NCBI GenBank assembly: GCA_030623665.1
Contig: JAUXLO010000047.1
Location: 1 to 10,277 of the forward strand
Length of the DNA stretch: 10,277 nucleotides
Reading direction: 5' to 3'
Source: Planctomycetota bacterium
GTDB lineage: Bacteria > Planctomycetota > Brocadiia > Brocadiales > Bathyanammoxibiaceae
Shown: positions 1-9,570 of the stretch, piece after piece
How positions within the stretch are numbered: the first letter of the stretch is position 1
Layout: every line of letters starts with the position of its first letter
Translations under genes and position numbers: made by a program
Notes under the pieces: generated by a model
Database searches by the model: none
The model's input: only the letters and a program-made list of their open reading frames with translations
Told to the model about the DNA's origin: nothing

Positions 1-60
1 CATGCCCTCCGCACCGATATTGACAAAGAAGGCAGCTGCATCTCCACCTTCCACCTTTGA
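1..60 (+). CDS. Possible 3' end of an unidentified upstream gene
   Basis: Frame 1 is open from the window edge to a TGA at 58-60 and would encode a 19-residue tail ending in STFHL. Third positions are mostly C or T, as in a coding frame of this genome. The tail is too short to identify. Two alternatives remain. Frame 2 is open to a TGA at 92-94, and the minus strand over 1-54 also reads as protein-like (GTG at 54-52, mostly purine-starting codons), which would make a divergent gene. The sequence cannot decide between them. The stop at 58-60 lies inside the -35 region of the secA promoter. Confidence 0.25.
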   Translation, partial: HALRTDIDKEGSCISTFHL

Positions 61-85
61 TATTTTTGAAGATGTGTCTTATAAT
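57..85 (+). promoter_or_regulatory. Sigma70-type promoter of the secA operon
   Basis: TTGATA (57-62) and TATAAT (80-85) are separated by 17 bp, the optimal spacing, with one mismatch from the -35 consensus. Transcription would begin near 91-93, only about 12 nt before the GTG start at 104. The Shine-Dalgarno-like GAGG (93-96) would then lie at the very 5' end of the message. This is inferred from sequence only. Confidence 0.6.
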
Positions 86-103
86 AGCTATTGAGGCGAT
101 ATT

Positions 104-2704
104 GTGATTTTTGACTACATTACAGAAGGTCTAAATAAGGTCTTTGGTTCGGCCAACGAGCGGGCCGTGGCGGAGCTCTGGCCCATAGTGGAGCAGATAA
201 ACTCTTTTGAGTCGAAGATAAAGGCCCTGTCAGACGCCCAGCTGAGGGGCAAGACAAGCGAGCTTAGGGACAGGCTGGCGAATGGGGAGGCCCTGGATGA
301 CATCCTGCCTGAGGCGTTTGCCGTGGCCAGAGAGGCCTCTGCCCGGGTGCCTCGCTCGCCAAACCCTGAGATAGAGCCGTTTACCATGCGTCCCTTCGAC
401 GTCCAGCTCATGGGTGGGATAGTTCTCTATCAGGGCAAGATTGCAGAGATGACTACGGGCGAGGGCAAGACGCTGGTCGCCATATTGCCGGCTTATCTTA
501 ACGCCCTCACCGGTAAGGGCGTGCACATAGTCACGGTGAATGACTATCTGGCTAAGAGGGACCGCGACTGGATGGGCCCGGTATTCGAGTTCCTGGGCTT
601 GTCTGCGGGTGCAATCCAGAGCAACCAGAACTACGTAGAAAAGAAGGCCTCCTACCAGTGCGATATCACGTATGGGACGAATAACGAGTTCGGCTTCGAC
701 TATCTGAGGGACAATATGCGCACAGGCATAGAAGAGCAGGTGCAAAAGAAGCTCAACTACGCCATAATTGACGAGGTAGACAGCATCCTCATAGACGAGG
801 CCAGGACCCCTCTCATAATTTCCGGTCCTGCCGAGGAGTCTACGGAGCGCTACTACATTGCCGACCGTGTCGCCCGCCGCCTTAAGAAGGACAAGCATTT
901 TGAGGTAAAAGAGAAGGAAAAACAGGCGCACCTTAACGATGCGGGGATAGAGGAGGTGGAAAGCCAATTAGGCGTGGGCAGCATATACACCGAGAAGAAC
1001 ATGGAATGGCCGCACTTCATCGAGCAGTCCCTGCGCGCCCACCACCTCTTTAAAAGAGACACGGACTATATTGTAAAGGACGGCCAGGTAATCATTGTTG
1101 ACGAATTCACCGGCCGGCTCATGGAAGGAAGGGTGTGGAGCGACGGCCTGCATCAGGCTGCCGAGGCCAAGGAACACCTGAAGATAAAGGAAGAAAACCA
1201 GACCCTAGCGACCATTACCCTGCAGAACTACTTCAGGCTGTATAACACACTTGCAGGTATGACGGGTACCGCCGCCACGGAGGCGATGGAGTTTGATAAG
1301 ATATACGGGCTGCAGCTAGTGTCCGTTCCCACCAATAAGCCCCTCAAGCGCGATAACGCTCCCGATAAGGTCTACCGGACACAGAAGGAGAAATGGAAGG
1401 CTATTGTGGAGGAGATTGAGGAGGTACATAACTGCGGCAGACCCGTATTGGTAGGCACCGCGTCCATAGAAAAGTCCGAGATGCTCAGCGAAAGGTTGAG
1501 CCGCGGTGGCATCAAACACGAGGTCCTGAATGCAAAACACCACGAACGGGAGGCCCACATCATAGCAAAGGCCGGCCAGGAGGGCCATGTTACCGTGTCT
1601 ACCAACATGGCCGGCAGGGGCACAGACATCGTGCTTGGAGAGGGCGTGGCCGGTAAGGGGGGACTGCACGTCCTGGGTACCGAGAGGCACGAGGCAAGAC
1701 GGATCGACAACCAGCTCCGCGGGCGCTCAGGCAGGCAGGGCGACCCCGGCTCTTCAAGGTTTTACGTCGCACTTGATGACGACCTGATGCGTATCTTCGC
1801 CTCGGACAGGGTGAGCTCCCTCCTGCAGAAGTTCGGCCTGGAAGAGGGCATGGCCATCGAACACGGCATGGTCAGCAACGCCATCGAACGCGCCCAAAAG
1901 AAGGTGGAAGAACACAACTTCGAGATCCGCAAACATCTCCTCGAATACGATGAGGTGATGGACGAACAGCGTAAGACCATCTACAAGTGGCGTCAAAACT
2001 GTCTTGAGGGGAAAAATCTAAGGAATGACGTCCTGAAGATGGTCGAGGACTGTGTACTGGATTCTGTTGACTATTATATGCCCGGCGATGATGAAGAGGA
2101 GTGGGACATGAAGGGGCTGGCCGAATGGTTTGGTCAGAAATATGGCGTGGAGCCCGACGCGAAAGAACTTGCCGGGAAGTCGAGGGAAGACGTAGAGAAA
2201 CAACTCGTAGAAAAGGCCACCGAGCTTTACCACCAGCGAGAGCTTGAAATAGGGGAAGATGAAGTCAGGAAGCTCGAACAATTCCTCATCCTGGAGAAGG
2301 TAGATTCAAAGTGGAAAGACCATCTTTACGCAATGGATAACCTGAAGAGCGGTATCGGCCTCAGGGGTTACGCCCAGGTAGACCCCAAAATAGAGTACAA
2401 ACGTGAGGCCCTGGGTATGTTCGAGAGCATGATGGCGTCCATAAGGGAAGAATTGGTCGACCTGCTCTTTAGGATAAAGATAGAGAAAGGAACCCCGCAT
2501 CTGGCACACAGGGTCTGGAATGTTGAGAACTTTGTCTACCAGGACGCAGCGCTTATGGAGAAGAAGCCGCAGCCACAGGCCACGACTGCAACTGCTGAGC
2601 AAGAGAGGCGTACGGAACCCATCCGCGTGGGCACGAAGGTGGGAAGAAATCAGCCATGTCCCTGTGGCAGCGGAAAGAAATATAAACAATGTTGCGGTAA
2701 ATAA
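104..2704 (+). CDS. secA: Protein translocase ATPase SecA
   Basis: SecA is the motor ATPase that pushes unfolded preproteins through the SecYEG channel in the inner membrane. The 866-residue product shows the family in order: Walker A GEGKT (119-123) in NBD1, DEVD Walker B (223-226), the preprotein cross-linking region with a WSDGLHQA motif, and the helicase motif TNMAGRGTDI (500-509). The arginine-finger region RGRSGRQGD follows at 539-547, then helical scaffold and wing domains. A C-terminal zinc-binding tail holds C852, C854, C863 and C864 and probably binds SecB or the ribosome. Length is close to the usual 840-900. The start is GTG; GAGG lies 7 nt upstream, and an in-frame TGA at 92-94 excludes a longer protein. 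It is the first gene of the operon, 3 bp before waaA. No key residue seems missing. Confidence 0.98.
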   Translation: MIFDYITEGLNKVFGSANERAVAELWPIVEQINSFESKIKALSDAQLRGKTSELRDRLANGEALDDILPEAFAVAREASARVPRSPNPEIEPFTMRPFDVQLMGGIVLYQGKIAEMTTGEGKTLVAILPAYLNALTGKGVHIVTVNDYLAKRDRDWMGPVFEFLGLSAGAIQSNQNYVEKKASYQCDITYGTNNEFGFDYLRDNMRTGIEEQVQKKLNYAIIDEVDSILIDEARTPLIISGPAEESTERYYIADRVARRLKKDKHFEVKEKEKQAHLNDAGIEEVESQLGVGSIYTEKNMEWPHFIEQSLRAHHLFKRDTDYIVKDGQVIIVDEFTGRLMEGRVWSDGLHQAAEAKEHLKIKEENQTLATITLQNYFRLYNTLAGMTGTAATEAMEFDKIYGLQLVSVPTNKPLKRDNAPDKVYRTQKEKWKAIVEEIEEVHNCGRPVLVGTASIEKSEMLSERLSRGGIKHEVLNAKHHEREAHIIAKAGQEGHVTVSTNMAGRGTDIVLGEGVAGKGGLHVLGTERHEARRIDNQLRGRSGRQGDPGSSRFYVALDDDLMRIFASDRVSSLLQKFGLEEGMAIEHGMVSNAIERAQKKVEEHNFEIRKHLLEYDEVMDEQRKTIYKWRQNCLEGKNLRNDVLKMVEDCVLDSVDYYMPGDDEEEWDMKGLAEWFGQKYGVEPDAKELAGKSREDVEKQLVEKATELYHQRELEIGEDEVRKLEQFLILEKVDSKWKDHLYAMDNLKSGIGLRGYAQVDPKIEYKREALGMFESMMASIREELVDLLFRIKIEKGTPHLAHRVWNVENFVYQDAALMEKKPQPQATTATAEQERRTEPIRVGTKVGRNQPCPCGSGKKYKQCCGK

Positions 2705-4016
2705 CCTATGCCCCTTATCTTCGACTCCTTCTATATAACCGCTACCCTCCTGGGAACACCATATATCCTGGCAAAGATGTTCACAAGCGAGCGCTTCCGC
2801 TCGGGCCTGTCCCAGAGGCTGGGCAGACTTCCCGCAAGGGAGGGCGATAGGCCCTGTTTCTGGGTGCACGCCGCATCCGTAGGTGAGGTAAACACGGTTG
2901 CAGCGCTCATAAAGGACATGGAGGAAGAATTCCCCGGCTGGGATATAATCATATCCACCTCCACCAACACCGGGTTTTCCATTGCCAAGAAAAGGTTTGG
3001 GAATAAGCCTGTTATTTACTATCCTCTCGACTTCAGCTGGGTAGACCGAAAGGCCCTTTCGCTGCTCCGGCCCAGCTGCATAGTGCTGGTGGAACTGGAG
3101 ATATGGCCAAATTTCCTGGTAGAAACCTGTGAGAGGAAAATCCCTTTGGTGCTGGTTAACGGGAGGATGTCGGAAAGGTCCCAAAAGTTCTTCAAGGCCA
3201 TGGGATTCCTGTCCAGGGCATTCTCTGAGGGTCTGTCGGCCCCGGGCAACGTCTACTGTGTGCGCACCCAGGCAGATGCATCCAGATTCCTCAAACTCGG
3301 CATACCTGAGGACAGGGTAATAATCACAGGCAACATGAAGTACGATAATCTACCTGTAGACGTCTCAGAAGGCATAAAGGAGGGATTGAGAAGCTCTTTT
3401 AGAATAGGTCCTGAGGACAAAGTACTTGTAGGAGGCAGCACTCACCCTGGAGAAGAAGAGATATTGCTCAGGACCTTTAAGACCCTGAAGGCCACCCTCC
3501 CCAGGTTGAGGCTCGTCCTTGTCCCGCGCCATATAGAACGGGCCAAGGAGGTAGAAGGGCTTATAAAGGCCCTGGGGTTCTCTTCCGTAAGAAAATCCAT
3601 GCTGGACAGGGCAGGGACCTTTAACTCTGAGCCTGCCGAGACAGTGGTATTGGTCGACACAATAGGCGATTTAAACAACATATATTCGCTGGCAGACTGT
3701 GTGTTTATCGGCAAGAGCCTCAGGGGCCGGGGCGGCCAGAACGTCATGGAGCCTGCGGCCCTGGCAAGACCCATAGTCTTTGGTCCAAACATGACAAATT
3801 TTGAGGAAGAGATGTACTTGCTGCTGAGGGCAGATGCTGCTAAGATGGTGCGCAACGAACGGGACCTTCTGGGTACGGTAAAAGACATACTCAAGAACCG
3901 TCAAAAGGCGAAAGAAATGGGCCGCAGGGCCCGTGAGACGGTGCTCAAACAAAGGGGCGCCACCTCTCGCAATCTGGAGGCATTAAAAAAAAAGTTTACA
4001 AGGAGAGTACCGGTAG

Positions 4017-6457
<2,441 letters not shown>

Positions 6458-6463
6458 TTCCGC

Positions 6464-6482
6464 ATTTGATAGACCATCAAAT
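6464..6482. repeat. Small perfect palindrome between ahcY and the DUF1015 gene
   Basis: ATTTGAT (6464-6470) and ATCAAAT (6476-6482) form a perfect 7-bp inverted repeat with a 5-nt spacer, AGACC. It starts 7 nt after the ahcY stop and ends within the last in-frame stop (TAG 6482-6484) before the DUF1015 reading frame. No T-run follows, so it is a poor terminator candidate. It could be an mRNA stem or a protein-binding operator. Confidence 0.45.
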
Positions 6483-6496
6483 AGTTTAACCCGCAC

Positions 6497-6511
6497 AGGG
6501 TAAGAAAACTG
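6497..6511 (+). promoter_or_regulatory. Ribosome-binding site and CTG start of the DUF1015 gene
   Basis: AGGG (6497-6500) lies 8 nt before CTG (6509-6511). No ATG, GTG or TTG occurs in frame between the TAG at 6482-6484 and the ATG at 6707. The CTG sits exactly where DUF1015 proteins begin with Met-Ala-Thr-Ile-Ala-Pro-Phe-Arg. The neighbouring AAA, AGA and GTA codons are not accepted starts. Confidence 0.6.
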
Positions 6512-7792
6512 GCTACTATTGCACCATTCAGGGGCTATCGGTACAATCCCGAAGAGACAAAAGACCTCTCACAGGTTCTATGCCCTCCCTACGACGTTAT
6601 TACACCCACGGCCAGGGAGGAATTCTACGAACGGCACATCCACAACATCATCCGTATAATCCTTGGCAAGGACCTCCCCGGTGATACGGAATTCCGCAAC
6701 AGGTACATGCGCGCGGCAGAGTTTCTGAAGTCGTGGCGGGAGGAAAAGATATTACTGAGGGACCCCCAGGCATCCATCTATGTCTATGAACAGGAGTTTT
6801 CTATCGGGGACAAGAAGTTAACCCGCAAGGGGTTTATGGCACTTGTTAAGATTGAAGATATGAAAACCGGGTCAATTCTTCCCCATGAAGATACTATCAC
6901 AAAGAAGAGGGAGGACCGGCTCCGCCTTATGAGGGCATGCCGCGCCAACCTGAGCCCTGTTTTTGCCCTGTACCCGGAGGAGAAGACCGAGGTGTACGAA
7001 GTCCTTAAGCCCGCAACGTCTGCTCCACCGGAAATGGAGCTGGTATGGACGGATGGCACCATAAACCGGGTGTGGGTCGTAAGTGACTGGTCAATCATTG
7101 AGTCGGTCTCTAAGCTTATGGAGAGGAAGCCCCTTTTTATAGCCGACGGCCACCACCGCTACGAGGTGGCCGCGGCCTTCAGCAAAGAGGCCCGGGGTAG
7201 TCTGGGCGGACGGGCAGACTATGTTATGATGATGCTTGTCTCCACGAATGACCCCGCCCTCTTCATCCTCCCCATCCATAGGCTGGTGCGCGTCCCTGGA
7301 GAGCATCCAGACACCAGTGTAGTAGACATCCTGGAGGAATACTTCTACATAGAGCCCCAGGAAAGTGTTAAAGACTATGAGTCCCTCAGGAAGGTACTGG
7401 AGGATAGCCCCGAACATACGTTCGGGCTATACGTCGGCAGCAACAAGAAATATTATCTGCTCTCGCTGGCCGACAATAAGACCCTGGAACGGGTCTTTGG
7501 GGAGGAACCGGAATGCATCCGCCAGTTGGACACGAAGATTCTGTACGGTCTGGCACTGGACAAGATACTTGGGGAGCATGTCACGGACGAAAAGTACATC
7601 AAATATGTACACGACGTAAATGAGGCCCTTGAATTAGTAAACGACGAAGATTACGACCTGGCCTTCTTCCTCAGACCAACCAGGATTGAACAGGTAAAGG
7701 ATGTCGCCTCCGAGAGACTGAAGATGCCCCCCAAGACCACCTTCTTCCATCCAAAACTCCTGACCGGATTGGTCGTGAACTGCATGGAGTAG
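6509..7792 (+). CDS. DUF1015 family protein, function unknown, with CTG start
   Basis: Reading from the CTG gives 427 residues, the usual DUF1015 length; starting at the ATG 6707 would remove 66 conserved residues. Recognisable family features are the N-terminal ATIAPFRGYRYNPE, CPPYDVITP, IRIILGK and IYVYEQEF segments, an LPHEDT block, and the signature DGHHRYE (213-219). There is no signal peptide or membrane segment, so the protein is likely cytosolic. The family has no firmly established activity that I know of. The DGHHR box resembles the conserved box of ParB/SerK-like free serine kinases, and DUF1015 genes are often found beside serine biosynthesis genes, so an amino-acid-related catalytic role is possible (inference). 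It follows ahcY by 51 bp and is probably the last gene of that operon, since a palindrome and a new promoter follow. Confidence 0.85.
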   Translation: MATIAPFRGYRYNPEETKDLSQVLCPPYDVITPTAREEFYERHIHNIIRIILGKDLPGDTEFRNRYMRAAEFLKSWREEKILLRDPQASIYVYEQEFSIGDKKLTRKGFMALVKIEDMKTGSILPHEDTITKKREDRLRLMRACRANLSPVFALYPEEKTEVYEVLKPATSAPPEMELVWTDGTINRVWVVSDWSIIESVSKLMERKPLFIADGHHRYEVAAAFSKEARGSLGGRADYVMMMLVSTNDPALFILPIHRLVRVPGEHPDTSVVDILEEYFYIEPQESVKDYESLRKVLEDSPEHTFGLYVGSNKKYYLLSLADNKTLERVFGEEPECIRQLDTKILYGLALDKILGEHVTDEKYIKYVHDVNEALELVNDEDYDLAFFLRPTRIEQVKDVASERLKMPPKTTFFHPKLLTGLVVNCME

Positions 7793-7799
7793 GGAGCGG

Positions 7800-7823
7800 T
7801 AGGGTGCGTCTCGATGCACCCTA
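7800..7823. repeat. Palindrome after the DUF1015 gene, possible terminator
   Basis: TAGGGTGC (7800-7807) is the exact reverse complement of GCACCCTA (7816-7823). A G-T pair and a T-A pair can extend the stem inward, leaving a CTCG tetraloop. It begins 8 nt after the DUF1015 stop and has no downstream T-run. It could act as an mRNA 3'-end stabiliser or a weak terminator. Its GTAGGG-type edge resembles that of the palindrome at 9851-9879, so the two may belong to one dispersed intergenic repeat family. Confidence 0.5.
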
Positions 7824-7872
7824 TAATGCTGCGTGTAGTGATATAATAAACAGCGGTCACGGGAAAATTAGT

Positions 7873-7900
7873 TTGACAAGACCCTGCCCCAAGTTATAAT
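7873..7900 (+). promoter_or_regulatory. Consensus sigma70 promoter driving the riboswitch RNA
   Basis: TTGACA (7873-7878) and TATAAT (7895-7900) both match consensus exactly, with a 16-bp spacer. The start point falls near 7907-7909, just before the P1 stem of the riboswitch at 7910. Position and strength agree with constitutive initiation and control by early termination. Confidence 0.88.
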
Positions 7901-7909
7901 TATTGTTTA

Positions 7910-8030
7910 ATCTTATCGAGAGTGGTGGAGGGACTGGCCCTCAGAAGCCACAGCAACCGGTCCGCCGGAGAAAAGGTGGATGCTGGTGCTAAGTCCTCCA
8001 AGGTCGATTAAAAACCTTGGGAGATAAGAT
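7910..8030 (+). promoter_or_regulatory. SAM-I (S-box) riboswitch
   Basis: This leader RNA binds S-adenosylmethionine. All four helices can be traced. P1 is ATCTTATC (7910-7917) with GATAAGAT (8023-8030). P2 is GTGG/CCAC (7922-7925/7948-7951) plus GAGGG/CCCTC (7928-7932/7938-7942). P3 is GTCCGCC/GGTGGAT (7960-7966/7975-7981). P4 is CCAAGGT/ACCTTGG (7998-8004/8014-8020). Conserved stretches AGAG, GGAGGGACTGGCCC, CAGCAACC and GGTGCTAA are present. GACT (7932-7935) can pair with AGTC (7992-7995), consistent with the class pseudoknot. The 3' strand of P1 can instead pair with TCTTAATC (8051-8058) in the terminator, giving an antiterminator. Bound SAM should stabilise P1, free the terminator and switch the downstream genes off. 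Confidence 0.96.
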
Positions 8031-8044
8031 AGAAGCTAAAAAAC

Positions 8045-8080
8045 GCCTCTTCTTAATCCCAGGAAGAGGCTTTTATTTTT
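8045..8080 (+). terminator. Riboswitch-controlled intrinsic terminator
   Basis: GCCTCTTC (8045-8052) and GAAGAGGC (8063-8070) form a perfect 8-bp stem with a 10-nt loop, followed by TTTTATTTTT (8071-8080). The left arm and loop contain TCTTAATC, which imitates the 5' strand of P1 (TCTTATC). This is the expected design for SAM-dependent switching between antiterminator and terminator. Confidence 0.93.
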
Positions 8081-8116
8081 GACTCCCCCCACATCTCTCA
8101 CGACTGTAGTTCCTCG

Positions 8117-8138
8117 AAAAGGGAGAATTAACGTAATG
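8117..8138 (+). promoter_or_regulatory. Shine-Dalgarno that sets the start of the ThrC-like gene
   Basis: A purine-rich AAAAGGGAGAA (8117-8127) lies 8-9 nt before ATG 8136. This decides against an in-frame TTG at 8079-8081, which overlaps the terminator T-run and has no ribosome-binding site. The stretch 8081-8116 between terminator and Shine-Dalgarno shows no further structure. Confidence 0.8.
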
Positions 8139-9398
8139 GGGTTTGTTAAAGGTTTAAAGTGCAGGGAGTGCGGTCAAACATATCCCAAGGAGCCCGTTCA
8201 CGTCTGCAGCTTCTGCTTCGGGCCTTTGGAGGTAGAATATGACTACGACGGCATAAAGAAGACCCTTACCAGGGACGTCATTGCCTCCCGGGATAAAAAC
8301 ATGTGGCGGTATAAGGAGCTCCTGCCCCTGGACGGAGAACCTACGGTCGGGATCGACGTCGGGTTTACGCCACTCATCAGGGCGCACAACCTGGAAAAAG
8401 TCCTCGGTGTGGACGAGCTCTACATAAAGAACGACTCGGTGAACCATCCGACATGGAGCTTTAAGGACAGGGTTGTATCTGCTGCTCTTTCAAAGGCAAA
8501 GGAGTTCGGCTTTAAGACGGTGGCCTGCGCAACCACGGGTAATCTGGGGAATTCGGTGGCCGCCCAGGCGGTACAGGCAGGTCTTGAGAGCTACATATTT
8601 ATGCCCGCAAACCTTGAGCAGGGGAAGACGGTCGGTACGCTGGTCTACGGGCCCAGAGTGATCGGCATTGAGGGCAACTATGACGGCGTTAACCGTCTAT
8701 GTTCGGAGATAGCCGGAAAGTACGACTGGGCATTCGCCAACATAAACGTGCGCCCCTATTATGCCGAGGGTTCAAAGACATACGGCCATGAGATTGTCGA
8801 GCAGCTCGGTTGGAAGGCCCCCCGGCATATAGTCGTACCTATGGCTAGCGGGTCGCTCATACTAAAGATATTCAAGGCCATTAAGGAATTCAAGATGTTC
8901 GGGTTTATACCCGATGCCGGTACAAGGCTCTATGGCGCCCAGGCCTCGGGCTCGGCGCCTATCTCGACTGCCGTCAAGAACGGGTGGGATGCCATAAGGC
9001 CGGTAAAGCCCGATACCATTGCCCAGTCCATTGCGATAGGCAATCCGGCAGACGGTTATCACGCCATCAAGGCCATCCTCGAGTCCGGGGGCTGGGCGGA
9101 GGACGTGACCGATGACGAGCTGGTGGAGGGCATAGAGTTGCTGGCCTCAACAGAGGGCATCTTCACCGAGACGGCCGGCGGTGTAACGGTCGCTGTGGCA
9201 AAGAAACTGATAGAACAGGGCCGTATACCCAGAAATGAGTTAACAGTAATAAGCATAACCGGCAACGGGCTTAAGACACAGGAGGCTGTGCTGGGAAGAC
9301 TGCCAAAACCCCGGCTTATAAAGGCAAGACTTGAGGACTTCGATGCCCTCATGGAAGAAGAGACAGAAGGAATGCTTGCCTCCACGAAGGAGAAATAG
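8136..9398 (+). CDS. thrC/metM: Threonine synthase-family PLP enzyme, candidate MetM-type homocysteine synthase
   Basis: This is a 420-residue fold-type II PLP enzyme. An N-terminal zinc ribbon (C9, C12, C24, C27) precedes the catalytic domain. K110 in PTWSFKDR is the expected PLP Schiff-base lysine, and TTGNLGNS (133-140) binds the cofactor phosphate. NVRPYYAEGSKTYG, PDTIAQSIAIGNPADG and a TEGIFTETAGGVTVA region follow. Classical threonine synthase makes threonine from O-phosphohomoserine. This sequence instead resembles, from memory, actinobacterial proteins annotated ThrC that sit beside a sulfur-carrier gene and, as MetM in Streptomyces, make homocysteine from O-phosphohomoserine. The upstream SAM-I riboswitch and the downstream sulfur-carrier gene support that reading. 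Fold and family are near certain; MetM rather than ThrC activity is inference. A general automatic annotation would call it thrC. Confidence 0.9.
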   Translation: MGFVKGLKCRECGQTYPKEPVHVCSFCFGPLEVEYDYDGIKKTLTRDVIASRDKNMWRYKELLPLDGEPTVGIDVGFTPLIRAHNLEKVLGVDELYIKNDSVNHPTWSFKDRVVSAALSKAKEFGFKTVACATTGNLGNSVAAQAVQAGLESYIFMPANLEQGKTVGTLVYGPRVIGIEGNYDGVNRLCSEIAGKYDWAFANINVRPYYAEGSKTYGHEIVEQLGWKAPRHIVVPMASGSLILKIFKAIKEFKMFGFIPDAGTRLYGAQASGSAPISTAVKNGWDAIRPVKPDTIAQSIAIGNPADGYHAIKAILESGGWAEDVTDDELVEGIELLASTEGIFTETAGGVTVAVAKKLIEQGRIPRNELTVISITGNGLKTQEAVLGRLPKPRLIKARLEDFDALMEEETEGMLASTKEK

Positions 9399-9411
9399 TA
9401 ATAATATGAGT

Positions 9412-9490
9412 CTTTAGATTCAGGGTGAGACCTCTGCAAAGGTTGCCCTGGGCGGCTCGCCACTTTGTCGGGCGGACCCTCAGAATGACA
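9412..9490. repeat. Degenerate inverted-repeat element between the ThrC-like and sulfur-carrier genes
   Basis: The 172-bp gap holds a roughly 80-bp stretch with imperfect inverted ends: ATTCAGGGT (9418-9426) against ACCCTCAGAAT (9476-9486), which differ by a two-base insertion. The GC-rich interior (GCCCTGGGC and CGCC/GGCG blocks) can fold further. The right end, CTCAGAATGACA, recalls a non-coding dispersed repeat common in many bacterial genomes. No coding frame, clear terminator or promoter is visible. It could be a MITE-like insertion or an mRNA structure that lowers expression of the next gene. Confidence 0.4.
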
Positions 9491-9570
9491 GGTGTGTAGG
9501 ATACTTCGGAGGCTCACAGGTAACGATTAGACCGTTTTTTGATACAAGAAATTTCAATGGAGACACAAAG

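Noticed and set aside
230..967. Minus-strand frame of 245 codons inside secA
   Set aside because: It is a shadow of the strongly conserved SecA frame, has no ribosome-binding site and matches no known family; similar long shadows lie at 2306-3184 and 5429-6343 opposite secA/waaA and ahcY.
6707..6709. ATG 6707 as the start of the DUF1015 gene
   Set aside because: It would delete the conserved N-terminal 66 residues of the family that are intact upstream in the same frame, and no clear Shine-Dalgarno precedes it.
7822..7847. Additional TATAAT-like boxes at 7822-7827 and 7842-7847
   Set aside because: Neither has a convincing -35 hexamer at proper spacing, and the first is partly in the right arm of a palindrome; the promoter at 7873-7900 is far better.
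8079..8135. Upstream TTG start that would add 19 residues to the ThrC-like protein
   Set aside because: The TTG lies in the terminator T-run with no Shine-Dalgarno, while ATG 8136 has a good one and the added residues do not look conserved.
9519..9540. Possible terminator before the sulfur-carrier gene (GGT ... ACC followed by six T)
   Set aside because: The stem is only about 3 bp, too weak for intrinsic termination.
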